The notes beneath the pieces were generated by a model. That model did not search any database. It was not told the DNA's origin and saw only the letters and a list, made by a program, of their open reading frames with translations. DNA of 64,000 nucleotides from a virus: IMG/VR virus record IMGVR_UViG_3300028581_000026, positions 1 to 64,000 of that record; one strand, 5' to 3'. Position numbers and translations under genes: made by a program. Shown here one piece after another: positions 16,538 to 24,928 of this stretch (position 1 is the first letter of the stretch; each line of letters begins with the position of its first letter).

Positions 16538-17578
16538 TTATAGGTATTCTTTTAAATAGGAATTAAGGTTTTGTTTAAGTGAAGCATAGTCTGGGTAATC
16601 TGGTATTCTAAAACTTAGACGCTCCCAAATACTACAACTAAATAAACCTTTAATCAAGTAATCATAACTTCCATAGTTAAAAACACTATCACAATGATCT
16701 GCTTCGGTTACAAATTGTTTTATTGTTTTTGGTAGTGATTTAGTTACCTTAAATTTGGTATATTTTTTTTTGTTATAATAAAATTCCTCACCATATTCGT
16801 TACCAGGGTCAATAACACCAAATTCTAATTCTTCCCATACATTGTTACTTACTTCATCATAATAAGTCTCATTATATGCACTATCATACATTGAGTGTAG
16901 TTTTTCGGCTACATCATCCAAATAATTATCAAAAAGAAAAGTCATAGTATCATTGTCACTGAATAAATCCATAACATTCTCGTTTGTAATATAAAATTCA
17001 TAATCACCATTTTCATCCTCAGTCCCAATTCTTTCAATTACATCAGTTACATTTTTAATTGGCACGCCTATTAAATCTTTTCCGTAATTTTCAACTATTC
17101 TATTGCGTAAATATTGTTTGTTTTCATTGGTTAATTCATCATAAACATTATCCATTAAATCAATATATTTCCAATCAGTAGTGAATATTTCATCATAATC
17201 TTCCTTGAATACTCTTTTTGCCACATCATATGAACTTACATCTCTACCACTATCACTAAAATAATCAGCCATATCTTCTTTGTCTCTAACTTCATAATAA
17301 TAATCCTTACCATCAAAACTAATATCACTAAAACTATTACCTATAGTTTCTATTGCATTTTTATAAGTGCTTTCATCATTCAAAAGATATGTCCAGATTT
17401 TGTTTTCAACCTCAGTATCATCCATTAGTTGGTATTGGTCAAAATCAATATATTGTATTACATCAGAATTGAACAATACATCTAATAATTCTTCAATATC
17501 AATACCCATCATTTTAGCAATGGCCTCAATACCTTTGTCATTAACTAAATCAACTATCTTTTGTAATTTGGGTGTCAT
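16538..17578 (-). CDS. Acidic Asp/Tyr-rich protein
   Basis: 346 residues. The N-terminal helix pair (LQKIVDLVNDKGIEAIAKMM, then GIDIEELLDVLF) has the pattern of the KMEKLIE...GLDNMLDTLE segment of the kinase gene at 2616. The remainder is very acidic with many Asp-Tyr pairs and a Cys-containing C-terminal region (FSCSIWERL). The ATG immediately follows the TAG of 17579-18025 in the same frame, so a fused 495-residue product is possible if the TAG is read through. Confidence 0.6.
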   Translation of the reverse strand: MTPKLQKIVDLVNDKGIEAIAKMMGIDIEELLDVLFNSDVIQYIDFDQYQLMDDTEVENKIWTYLLNDESTYKNAIETIGNSFSDISFDGKDYYYEVRDKEDMADYFSDSGRDVSSYDVAKRVFKEDYDEIFTTDWKYIDLMDNVYDELTNENKQYLRNRIVENYGKDLIGVPIKNVTDVIERIGTEDENGDYEFYITNENVMDLFSDNDTMTFLFDNYLDDVAEKLHSMYDSAYNETYYDEVSNNVWEELEFGVIDPGNEYGEEFYYNKKKYTKFKVTKSLPKTIKQFVTEADHCDSVFNYGSYDYLIKGLFSCSIWERLSFRIPDYPDYASLKQNLNSYLKEYL

Positions 17579-18025
17579 CTATTTTAAGAATTTTAACTTA
17601 TATAAAGTTTGGTTAAGTAAAGTACACACATTATCAACTTCGTTCTGAAACCAAGTATCATCACAACAATCCCTTAATTCTGTTACTTTGTCACAAGTCT
17701 TTTTAAGGAAATTTATTGATGTTTCAACTCCTTTATATTCAACCAAAGGATAACTCTTATAACCTTTAACAATTCCATATTTGCCTTGATATGATTCAAC
17801 AATCGTATCAACTAATGGAACAATACCATCATAATATCCTTGTAAGGCGATGTGTTCTGCGTATGATTCTGTCTGTAAATGAAATGTGTGAGTTTGTGTA
17901 CGAGAATGAAATAACAATGAAATCATCTCAGTAATATCAGAATTTGATTCTTTCTCATCTTGTTCCAAGAATAACCCTCTTTTCTTGGCCTCTTCCATAA
18001 CCGTTTTTTTAATTCTGTCTTCCAT
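17579..18025 (-). CDS. Hypothetical protein ending at TAG before an in-frame ATG
   Basis: 148 residues beginning MEDRIKKTVMEEAKKRGLFL. A short N-terminal basic helix precedes a body with HSRTQTHTFHLQTESYAEHI and YYDGIVPLVDTIVESYQGKY. Many phages encode a protein with this His/Tyr-rich pattern of similar size (a ferritin-like fold comes to mind, but ligand residues are not clear). The TAG at 17579-17581 is followed at once by ATG in frame. Confidence 0.6.
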   Translation of the reverse strand: MEDRIKKTVMEEAKKRGLFLEQDEKESNSDITEMISLLFHSRTQTHTFHLQTESYAEHIALQGYYDGIVPLVDTIVESYQGKYGIVKGYKSYPLVEYKGVETSINFLKKTCDKVTELRDCCDDTWFQNEVDNVCTLLNQTLYKLKFLK

Positions 18026-18065
18026 AATTTTTTATTTATAAATATAACTAAATAACGAAAAAAGC

Positions 18066-18079
18066 AGACAATAATGTCT
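18066..18079 (-). terminator. Intrinsic terminator
   Basis: On the minus strand AGACA-TTAT-TGTCT is followed by GC and a T-run, downstream of the lipoprotein gene at 18137-18265. Two further short hairpins (CCTTGTT/AACAAGG and CCGA/TCGG) lie between the stop codon and this stem. Confidence 0.6.
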
Positions 18080-18136
18080 CCCTTTTATTAGGACCGAATG
18101 AATCGGACTCCACCACCTTGTTTGTGAACAAGGAAA

Positions 18137-18265
18137 CTACTTGTGGCAAGAACTATCTTGTTCAACCTTGTGACAGGTTTTTTCAGCTTTCTTACAACAA
18201 CTCTTCTTTGCTGGACAGCAAGATGCCATAAGTACCACAAACACACCAAATAAAAACAATCTCAT
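18137..18265 (-). CDS. Cys-rich small lipoprotein
   Basis: 42 residues. MRLFLFGVFVVLMASC is a textbook lipoprotein signal with lipobox LMASC. The mature part is only about 26 residues with five more Cys (CCPAKKSCCKKAEKTCH), all close to Lys. It ends at TAG; reading on gives an unnatural sequence, so this TAG acts as a real stop. Probably anchored in host membrane facing the periplasm; a spanin o-component or metal/redox role is possible but not shown. Confidence 0.55.
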   Translation of the reverse strand: MRLFLFGVFVVLMASCCPAKKSCCKKAEKTCHKVEQDSSCHK

Positions 18266-18283
18266 ATTATAACAATTTAAGGT

Positions 18284-18559
18284 TTATTTTGTGACCAGAG
18301 CTTCAATCTTTGATTTGACAATCTCCGTCATATCATAAGTATTTACACCAGTCGTAATTATTGAATCAACTAACTTATCATAGGGAATATGAATTAAAAA
18401 GTCAACTCCATTGAAGAATGTTAAGGAATTTTTAAGTTCCAATGATCCGTGAATCATCTTGAGAAATAGTTTGAACTGAACATCATTGATGAAGTTCTCA
18501 TTAAGGATTGTTCCGAATTTTTCGTTAACAATTTTGATGTTATAAGCAGTTGTGTTCAT
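18284..18559 (-). CDS. Hypothetical protein
   Basis: 91 residues, helical, with FGTILNENFINDVQFKLFLK and a C-terminal basic helix. No family recognised. It lies in a tight run with 18571-18831 and SmpB. Confidence 0.55.
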   Translation of the reverse strand: MNTTAYNIKIVNEKFGTILNENFINDVQFKLFLKMIHGSLELKNSLTFFNGVDFLIHIPYDKLVDSIITTGVNTYDMTEIVKSKIEALVTK

Positions 18560-18570
18560 TTGTTTGGATT

Positions 18571-18831
18571 TTATTCAGTAATAATGTTTGATATATTCTT
18601 TTCATTGAAGTTTGATGCAAACTCCATTACTTCTTCTAAAGTTTTCCAAGTTGTTACAGTCCATAGAGAGTTCCAAGTTGCATTATCTTTCTTTCTTGTT
18701 GCCAAGATATACCAACTCAAATTAAGTCTCTCAATAGAGATATAAAAACCATTCTTTCTACAATTCCAAGATAATGTTCTGTTGTCCATTTTCTGAGTGA
18801 ATGTTGTCTTGTTGAATACTTTCTTTTCCAT
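18571..18831 (-). CDS. Hypothetical protein
   Basis: 86 residues with an alternating Trp/Ser pattern (TLSWNCRKNGFYISI, NLSWYILATRK, TWNSLWTV) typical of a small beta sheet, then a short helix. No family recognised. The start codon overlaps the SmpB stop. Confidence 0.55.
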   Translation of the reverse strand: MEKKVFNKTTFTQKMDNRTLSWNCRKNGFYISIERLNLSWYILATRKKDNATWNSLWTVTTWKTLEEVMEFASNFNEKNISNIITE

Positions 18832-19253
18832 TAGTTGTTTCTTTGAATGTCTCTTTGAATATCTCGTTCTTTAATCGTATTTCTTTTATCGTGGATTTTC
18901 TTCCCTTGTGCTAAAACAATCTCAACCTTAATTAAGTTCCGTTCATTGAAATAAATTTTTGTTGGAACAATTGTCAGACCATTGATTAATTTTGATTTCA
19001 ATCTTCTGAGTTGTGATTTCTTTAATAACAACTTTCTTTCTCGTTTTGGTTCCCCATTTGCCAAAGAAATTGAAATATTTTTAACAAAGAGTTCATCATC
19101 CTTGAAATAACAATATGTGTCGGTCAGGTTAACATTACCTAGTCGGATGGATTTAACTTCCATTCCGGTCAATACAATACCAGCCTCATATGTTTCCAAA
19201 AAGGTATATTCAAATCTAGTTTTTTTGTTTTCAATCTTCATCATCTTCATCAT
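18831..19253 (-). CDS. smpB: SmpB-like tmRNA-binding protein
   Basis: About 140 residues from the ATG cluster at 19241-19253 inside the upstream gene's end. Signature blocks appear in order: NKKTRFEYTFLETYEAGIVL, GMEVKSIRLGNVNLTDTY, RERKLLLKKSQLRRL, GLTIVPTKIYF, LAQGKKIHDKRNTIKERD. SmpB binds tmRNA and brings it to stalled ribosomes, its basic C-terminal tail entering the empty mRNA channel. The tail here (RDIQRDIQRNN) is short and only moderately basic. No tmRNA gene was visible in the window, so it would use the host's or one encoded elsewhere. Exact start uncertain within four clustered ATGs. Confidence 0.85.
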   Translation of the reverse strand: MMKMMKIENKKTRFEYTFLETYEAGIVLTGMEVKSIRLGNVNLTDTYCYFKDDELFVKNISISLANGEPKRERKLLLKKSQLRRLKSKLINGLTIVPTKIYFNERNLIKVEIVLAQGKKIHDKRNTIKERDIQRDIQRNN

Positions 19254-19461
19254 CTTCAACTCCCCAATTGGCTTCATAGAATTTGTCATTAACATACTTT
19301 TCCAATTGTTCCGCAACTTCCAAATATTTTTTTCTTAATTGGTGGAATTGTTCATCCTCTATTTCTTCAAAACTTGAGTAATGTTTGAAACAATAGTGGA
19401 ATCCTTCATCTCTCATTTTGGCGTCGAGATATGTCCAGTTTTCTGCTTCTTGTGCTTTCAT
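19231..19461 (-). CDS. Conserved phage protein, MRDEGFHYCF family
   Basis: 76 residues. TYLDAKMRDEGFHYCFKHYS, SSFEEIEDEQFHQLRKKYLE and a highly acidic tail (VEDDEDDED). The central block is a recurrent, uncharacterised family in phages of Bacteroidota. Its acidic Asp/Glu codons overlap, out of frame, the Met/Lys-rich start of smpB, so the two are translationally coupled. Confidence 0.65.
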   Translation of the reverse strand: MKAQEAENWTYLDAKMRDEGFHYCFKHYSSFEEIEDEQFHQLRKKYLEVAEQLEKYVNDKFYEANWGVEDDEDDED

Positions 19462-19465
19462 AATT

Positions 19466-19873
19466 TTATTTTAATAAATTTGTATAAACTTCAATAGTTT
19501 TTTTAAAAAAATCATTTCTAACTATCATTTCATGATATTTTGTATAATCGTTCAACATTTTTCTTGAGTATATTGAAAATAATTCAGTGTCAAACATTTG
19601 TTTAAATAAATTTGTATTGTGTTCATTTATTAGTTTAGTATATTCTTTATATCTTTCTTCAAAATTTTCGTTTTTAATCACTATTTCTGCAAAACAACCG
19701 AGAAATATAATTGTATTATTAGTTTTTTTTGATGAAAAAACATATAAAGTGTTTTCAATTGGATATCCTGAATTCCAAACTAATTCTTTTCCGCTTTTAC
19801 ATTCAATCCAAATAATAAAACCGTCAACACAAACAATAAAATCAGGTGATTTTTGACTATTGAAGGGTTGTTT
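19466..19873 (-). pseudogene. 5'-truncated restriction-endonuclease-like gene
   Basis: The frame is open from just after TGA 19874-19876 to TAA at 19466 (135 residues) but has no ATG/GTG/TTG near its beginning; the first GTG is at 19681. The upstream part reads SPDFIVCVDG then IIWIECKSGKELVWNSGYP and YVFSSKKTNNTIIFLGC. PDF...ECK fits the PD-(D/E)xK nuclease core, and the WNSG/SSKK/FLG blocks are typical of Type II restriction enzymes. I infer the C-terminal part of a restriction endonuclease that lost its start, or a gene whose N-terminus is frameshifted. Confidence 0.5.
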
Positions 19874-19946
19874 TCATTATTTTTGATATTTAGTAGTGAA
19901 TAATATTAATACAACCTCAAAGGTAGGAAATAAGTTTCAATAAAAC

Positions 19947-19985
19947 AAAAAACCCCAATAAATTTCTGCATTTATTGAGGTTTTT
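19947..19985. terminator. Bidirectional terminator
   Basis: AAAACCCCAATAAAT / ATTTATTGAGGTTTT inverted repeat around TTCTGC, with A-run before and T-run after. It lies downstream of the Nudix gene (minus) in the 187-bp gap between it and the nuclease remnant. Confidence 0.7.
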
Positions 19986-20060
19986 AATATATATTAACCA
20001 ACATAAAGAAAGGGAGTTGGGGGTTGTGAAATATAAATATATCAATATTTTCAAAAAATC

Positions 20061-20444
20061 TTATTTATAATAAAAAAAAGTTGTTTTTCCACCTTTTCTG
20101 GCAAGTTTTTTTTTATTAAACCATTTACACTCATCGTGTTCATACCCATCTCTAGCACCATCCAAATCAATATCAACCTTTGTTGAAATCTCATACATAA
20201 ACAAATAATATTTCATTCTTGATGCACCATTCAATGTTGCAACATAATCCAAGTTATCAATAATCTGAAGTCCAGTTTCTTCCCTAAATTCCCTTATTGC
20301 CCCTTCCTCAATCTTTTCACCCTTTTCTAAATGTCCACCAGGAACTGACCATATACCTGGTAAACTTCCCTTCTGACTACGTTTACACAATAAACATTGA
20401 TTCTTATATTTTAATAATATACCAGCACAATTTCCCATATTCAA
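20061..20444 (-). CDS. Nudix hydrolase (MutT-like)
   Basis: 127 residues. The Nudix box is complete: GGHLEKGEKIEEG... REFREETGLQI, residues 37-60, with the Glu residues needed for metal binding. LPGIWSVPGG precedes it as in NTP-pyrophosphatase-type members. Nudix enzymes hydrolyse nucleoside diphosphate linkages such as oxidised dNTPs, NADH or dinucleotides; the specificity cannot be read here. It is divergent from the DUF192 gene across a 20-bp gap. Confidence 0.85.
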   Translation of the reverse strand: MNMGNCAGILLKYKNQCLLCKRSQKGSLPGIWSVPGGHLEKGEKIEEGAIREFREETGLQIIDNLDYVATLNGASRMKYYLFMYEISTKVDIDLDGARDGYEHDECKWFNKKKLARKGGKTTFFYYK

Positions 20445-20464
20445 TTATTCTTATATTTATATAT

Positions 20465-20812
20465 ATGAAGTTAAGTATAAATGATAATAAATTCAAGGTA
20501 AAAGTTCAAACATCCCCAAAAGAAACTCAAGAAGGGATGATGAACAAAACCTTTGATAAAACATTCAACGGAATGTTATTTGTTATGAAAAACCAAGAAC
20601 ATTGTTTTTGGATGAAAAATTGTATTATATCCTTGGATATGATATTCATTGACGGTGATAAGATAACAAAAATTTATCATAATTGTCCCCCCTGTGAAGA
20701 TGAACCTTGTAAAAGATATTGTGGAGATGGTGGTTATATCTTGGAAGTCAAAGGTGGAACTTGCAAGAAATTGGGAATAAAAAAAGGGGATGTTGTTACA
20801 TTCCCCTCTTAA
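20465..20812 (+). CDS. DUF192 family protein
   Basis: 115 residues from ATG 20465. The family pattern is clear: MLFVMKNQEHCFWMKNCIIS followed by LDMIFIDGDKITKIY, a Cys-rich loop (CPPCEDEPCKRYC) in place of the usual Pro-rich turn, and VKGGTCKKLGIKKGDVV. DUF192 proteins are small barrels, often secreted in cellular organisms; no signal peptide here. Extra Cys residues suggest a metal or disulfide-bound variant. Role in the phage unknown. Confidence 0.8.
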   Translation: MKLSINDNKFKVKVQTSPKETQEGMMNKTFDKTFNGMLFVMKNQEHCFWMKNCIISLDMIFIDGDKITKIYHNCPPCEDEPCKRYCGDGGYILEVKGGTCKKLGIKKGDVVTFPS

Positions 20813-20814
20813 TA

Positions 20815-22044
20815 TTATCTTAATACTCTTTTTATTATATTCCTAAAATAACTCTCATTTACATTGGTTTCACTTTGCATCATCTGAACCAATTTACCCT
20901 TAAATGATTGAGCAATTTTTTTTACAAATCCAACATATGGTGTCTCGTCTTCTTTAACCGAAAATGGATTATATTTTCCTATCTTAACAACCCTACCATT
21001 TTCAATTTTCATTATTTCTGAAGTATCTTGAATGTAATATTGCCCATCAGATAATGGTTTTTTATTTCCTTTTTTATCCAATTTAGATACAGTTGAATCC
21101 ACCTCAATATTCTCAACAATTAAATCAGTACTATAAACATTATTAACTCTAACGGTTTCTCTTGCTGGTCGTTTTTCCTCTTTATTGGGGGGTCTGTTGG
21201 ATCTCTTCAAATAGTTAAGTCCTGATATATTGGTAATACATTTATGGCCACCACTATTTTTAAGAACAATGTCCCAACCACTAATTACAATGTTATCCAA
21301 TACTTCTTTGTCTTCCTCATTTAAATTAATGAATTGGGTGTCCATAATTCTTTCCAAATCTTCTTCTGAGACACTTTCATCCATCATCTCATATACATTC
21401 CCATATAACGCTTTTAAGTCCTTGTAAGTAAAACCAACTGACTCTTCATTAAATCCTGGGTCACTCTCGGATATCCATTTCAAACTTGATAATCTAACCT
21501 TAATTTTTTTAAGTTCCCCCTCAAATTCTTTTAAAACATCATCCTTGACTTCACCAAGATTAATACCTTTTAACTTTCTATCTTCTTTAAATGGATTACA
21601 TGATACTTGAACCATCCCCATTGGATATGCCGTTATTAAAAAGTCCCCATCTGGATTATTGATAAATGGGGTATATCTATCATACGAACCCTTTGGTCTA
21701 ATATAACCCAACCCATATTGGAATATTACACTATCTTCAATGTTAATGTCCTTATCGGTTGTTCTACGTTCAGTATAATCTGTTTGATTCTGTAATAAGT
21801 CTTCAACTAATTCATTGAAATCTCCACCAAGTAATTGTCTTATCTTTAGATAAATGCTAATAATTGATGGTGTACAATCTAAAACTAATGTTTCCAAGAA
21901 ATTGTCCTGACTTTTGAATGTTAATAACAATTTATTAACAACAAAGGTGAGCATAAATCTATTCTTCTTACTAGAGTTTTTGAAATCAAAGTTTAGAATA
22001 TCTTGTGGAGTAATACCATATCTAATAAAGTCAGCACTATCCAC
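20815..22044 (-). CDS. DHH-family phosphoesterase, C-terminal part of an interrupted gene
   Basis: The frame is open from 22119, but the first usable start is GTG 22044. The part before it (TVSEIISSSDIFTNTDIQAI) and VDSADFIRYGITPQDILNF are typical of the DHH domain after the catalytic DHH motif, and INNPDGDFLITAYPMGMVQ with SCNPFK follows. The last residues NESYFRNIIKRVLR resemble the recurrent packaging-like tag but at the C-terminus. The catalytic half lies upstream (22120-22485), separated by TAA. DHH enzymes cleave cyclic dinucleotides, nanoRNA or single-stranded DNA. Confidence 0.65.
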   Translation of the reverse strand: MDSADFIRYGITPQDILNFDFKNSSKKNRFMLTFVVNKLLLTFKSQDNFLETLVLDCTPSIISIYLKIRQLLGGDFNELVEDLLQNQTDYTERRTTDKDINIEDSVIFQYGLGYIRPKGSYDRYTPFINNPDGDFLITAYPMGMVQVSCNPFKEDRKLKGINLGEVKDDVLKEFEGELKKIKVRLSSLKWISESDPGFNEESVGFTYKDLKALYGNVYEMMDESVSEEDLERIMDTQFINLNEEDKEVLDNIVISGWDIVLKNSGGHKCITNISGLNYLKRSNRPPNKEEKRPARETVRVNNVYSTDLIVENIEVDSTVSKLDKKGNKKPLSDGQYYIQDTSEIMKIENGRVVKIGKYNPFSVKEDETPYVGFVKKIAQSFKGKLVQMMQSETNVNESYFRNIIKRVLR

Positions 22045-22119
22045 CGTTGAGATTGCTTGAATGTCCGTGTTTGTGAATATATCACTTGATGATATTATTT
22101 CAGATACCGTCTTAACATT

Positions 22120-22485
22120 TTACCTTGAATGTGAGAATTGTTTTGATTTTGTAAATTCAGCCCCAGCTTGTGTATCGTGGTGGTCAGTATGAATAACAAA
22201 CATTGGTTTTCCGTGAGCAAAATCTACTAATACTGGCATAACCTCACCACTCGCATTTGGTTTCTTTATGGCGAATTCTGAGGGTCCGTATTGAATGGTT
22301 TCGGCATCAACAACTTTGATTCCATAATCCTCCAAATATTTTTTCATGGCCAAGGCCGTTGTAACTCCGTCAAGTCAAAGGTCCTGATGAAAGTAGATTT
22401 TCGCTTTTTTATATCTGTCAGCTAATTTATTTATGTTTTGTATACCACTTTCTAGTAGTAAACTTTTTTTCTTATAAATTTTCAT
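22120..22485 (-). pseudogene. DHH-family phosphoesterase, broken N-terminal part
   Basis: ATG 22485 opens MKIYKKKSLLLESGIQNINK..., reaching HQDL, then TGA at 22375-22377, then LDGVTTALAMKKYLEDYG. Removing six bases (TGACTT) restores the canonical HQDLDGV metal motif, so a 6-bp insertion, probably a local duplication of GACTT-like sequence, created the stop. Downstream the catalytic TDHHDTQAG and FSHSR are intact, but TAA at 22120-22122 replaces the Ser expected in HSRSN. Two lesions in one gene indicate decay or sequence error. Confidence 0.6.
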
Positions 22486-22493
22486 TTTAATCG

Positions 22494-23411
22494 TTATATT
22501 AATTTCATTAATAGTTCAATAGGATCTACTCTTGAACTATGTGGTGGTGAGGGTGGTGATGTGACTTGTGGTGGTGTTATTGGTTCTGTATCACTACTTT
22601 GAGCCAATATATTTTTTGACTCTGGAGTTGATGCGTATTGGGCTACTTTGGTATCTAAATCAGGTACAATTTTTCTTAATTCATCTTCAGTTCCTTTAAA
22701 GTCAGTTAATCCGTACCAATCTAACCAACCCATATACCATTTAGTATTCCCCATCAATTTTCTAACTGCTGGTCTACCTAAAGACTCAAATGTCTTTAAT
22801 TCCTTTCCTGCTAATCCAAAAATTTCTAACCAAGATTTTGCAGTATTAACGAACCCTCCACCTAAAAATGGAATATATTTAGCGGTTTGTTCTAACATTT
22901 TTATTACTTTTTCACCCCAAAATGGTGCTTTCTCAAGAATTTTTACAACAGGACCACCAACATTTTTTGCAGTTTCAGCTATTTTTGCGGCGTCTTTTGC
23001 TAATATTGCGGCTTTTAAAAGATTAACCCCTTTACCACCAACCTTTATTAAATTAAATGTCGGTTTTAATACACCCCCAAGAATGTCGCCAATTAATGGT
23101 ACTGCACTAATCCAAGACAAAATAGCAAATAGGATGTCGCCTTGTCTCCAATAACTATATCCATTATATAAGTCAATTGGTGTTCCAACAACAGGAAGCA
23201 TACCTAAAACATCCATAACTGTATTATACCAACGAGCTTCATTAATATTTATTTTTTTATTTGGGTACAATACATTATATATTTCCAAAACAATTTTTTT
23301 CTCGTTTTTAGATAATTTATTCCATTTTTGTTTTGTTATTATTTTTTCTTTTTCTTCATGGTACAATTGATTGACTTTTTGTTTGAATTGCACATCAGTT
23401 AAAATTTCCAT
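22494..23411 (-). CDS. Protein with glycine-rich hydrophobic hairpins, possible membrane-active virion protein
   Basis: 305 residues. After a basic helical N-terminus, residues about 65-110 contain hydrophobic hairpin segments (VLGMLPVVGTPIDLYNGYSY, then AILSWISAVPLIGDILGGVL). Several Ala/Gly-rich helices and a Pro/Ser-rich C-terminus (ITPPQVTSPPSPP) follow. VVGTP...SAVPLIGD hairpins occur in phage internal/tail proteins and in pre-toxin domains of polymorphic toxins. A membrane-inserting role during DNA entry is an inference. Confidence 0.55.
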   Translation of the reverse strand: MEILTDVQFKQKVNQLYHEEKEKIITKQKWNKLSKNEKKIVLEIYNVLYPNKKININEARWYNTVMDVLGMLPVVGTPIDLYNGYSYWRQGDILFAILSWISAVPLIGDILGGVLKPTFNLIKVGGKGVNLLKAAILAKDAAKIAETAKNVGGPVVKILEKAPFWGEKVIKMLEQTAKYIPFLGGGFVNTAKSWLEIFGLAGKELKTFESLGRPAVRKLMGNTKWYMGWLDWYGLTDFKGTEDELRKIVPDLDTKVAQYASTPESKNILAQSSDTEPITPPQVTSPPSPPHSSRVDPIELLMKLI

Positions 23412-23453
23412 AAATATGTTTTCTATAAATACTCAACAAACTAAAAAAGGAAC

Positions 23454-24287
23454 TCAATGAGTCCCTTCCATATTCTTAAATATATGTGCTATCACATCCA
23501 CCGTCCATCCATTCCCCAACATTTTATACCTCTGAGTATTTGATAACCCACTCGTATAATTTAGTGGTAATGTTTGCATTAACTCACAATCTTGTGGTGA
23601 GTATTTATAAATCTGTCCCAATTCATTTTTACAAAATGAATTAACTTGTCCCTTATACATTGTCGCGGTTAAACAAGATGCTTTCTCTTTGTAGTGTTGG
23701 ACAACATCCTTTCTAATCTTTGGTCCCCCATAAAATAATAAGTCCAAGTAGTTCGGATATTTGTCTTTAAATTCTGGACTGATAACATCACATATTCTTA
23801 AACCCAAATCTTTTGGTTGTGTTATGTTTGGAATATTTGTCCAATATAATCTTGGTCTATTCTGACAAGAGACCAATTTACTATTTATCTGAATTGGTTT
23901 AACACCCATTTGTTCAGATATAATATCTTGCCACTCCTGTTTCATTACAACATTTTCAAGTAGAAAATATTTTGGATTACATTCATTTTTTATTCTAACA
24001 AACTCAAAGAATAATTTACTCCTTGGGTCATCAAAGTTCAATCCCTTTCCAACATTTGAAAATCCTTGGCAAGGTGACCCACCAATTATAAGGTGGATTG
24101 GTGGTAAGTCAGAACCTTTAATTTGTGTAACATCCCCAAGTTGAATTGTGTTGGGGAAATTCTTTTGTGTTATTTTGATTGCATAGGGATCAACTTCACT
24201 TGAGAAATAATTTTCATATTTTATTCCTATTTTATTAAGTGCGACTTGTCCACAGCTAACCCCATCGAAAAGACTTAGTACATTCAT
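23454..24287 (-). CDS. C5-cytosine DNA methyltransferase
   Basis: 277 residues. Motif I SLFDGVSCGQVAL, motif IV GGSPCQGFS with catalytic Cys73, motif VI LLENV, motif VIII-like QNRPRLYWTN and a C-terminal LGNGWTVDVIAH (motif X). This is the compact phage form. It transfers a methyl group to C5 of cytosine, presumably to protect phage DNA. The target sequence cannot be read. Separated from the paralogue at 24925 by a third, divergent enzyme. Confidence 0.9.
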   Translation of the reverse strand: MNVLSLFDGVSCGQVALNKIGIKYENYFSSEVDPYAIKITQKNFPNTIQLGDVTQIKGSDLPPIHLIIGGSPCQGFSNVGKGLNFDDPRSKLFFEFVRIKNECNPKYFLLENVVMKQEWQDIISEQMGVKPIQINSKLVSCQNRPRLYWTNIPNITQPKDLGLRICDVISPEFKDKYPNYLDLLFYGGPKIRKDVVQHYKEKASCLTATMYKGQVNSFCKNELGQIYKYSPQDCELMQTLPLNYTSGLSNTQRYKMLGNGWTVDVIAHIFKNMEGTH

Positions 24288-24307
24288 TATTTAATATTTT
24301 TATAAAA

Positions 24308-24928
24308 TTAGTTGATTTTATTTGAAATGTCAATTTGTCTGATAACACAATCCAAGATATATTTCCCAACATTGGGATCAACACAATTTCTTATTATTTG
24401 GTCTTTTCTATGTTTTAGTTTAAACACCCTTAAATCAAAATATCCTTTGTCAGACATACCTCTTTCGTTATGGGTTAAACCATCTTTAATTTCAATTTTG
24501 GGAATATCAATGTTTGTCCAAAACAAATGTCTTCCCAATTTTATAGTTGGCTGAACAAGTGTCTCATAGTATGGTTTAACATTTTCAACAACGAATTTTA
24601 TATTGGTGTTTTTTGTATAATTTTGTAAGAAAATAATCTCAGCCCATAATTTCATATCTGGCATAACTGAATCGTAACTTCCACTTTTACTTGCCATCAT
24701 TCTAACTTTGCTATGACTTTGACAAGGTGGACTAGACCAAATAAAATCAAAGTTTCTCCAATTCTTGGCAAGGTATTCGTGAGCATCACCAACAATTACA
24801 TTATCATTCGGAAAAAAATGTTTATATACATTTGCAATTTCTTCATTATACTCAATGGCTGTTACTTCAACATTTTCCCAATATTTTCTATTTCCCCCAA
24901 TTCCAGCATATAGATTTAATACATTCAT
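24308..24928 (-). CDS. DNA cytosine methyltransferase, divergent type
   Basis: 206 residues, shorter than the neighbours. NLYAGIGGNRKYW (motif I), VGDAHEYL, DFIWSSPPCQSHS with Cys69 in the PCQ motif, FVVENVKPYY (ENV) and HLFWTNI. It lacks an obvious large target-recognition domain and ends soon after the core, as in minimal phage enzymes. The gene overlaps the upstream methyltransferase by 4 bp. Confidence 0.8.
   Translation of the reverse strand: MNVLNLYAGIGGNRKYWENVEVTAIEYNEEIANVYKHFFPNDNVIVGDAHEYLAKNWRNFDFIWSSPPCQSHSKVRMMASKSGSYDSVMPDMKLWAEIIFLQNYTKNTNIKFVVENVKPYYETLVQPTIKLGRHLFWTNIDIPKIEIKDGLTHNERGMSDKGYFDLRVFKLKHRKDQIIRNCVDPNVGKYILDCVIRQIDISNKIN

Noticed and set aside
18087-18115. tRNA-like T-arm on the minus strand (GTCCGATTCATTCGG)
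   Set aside because: The stem does not pair as a T-arm, the loop is not TTCRANY, and no anticodon or acceptor arms can be built around it.
22648-23154. 168-codon plus-strand ORF
   Set aside because: Lies wholly opposite the hydrophobic protein gene at 22494-23411, has no plausible start context and reads as low-complexity antisense.
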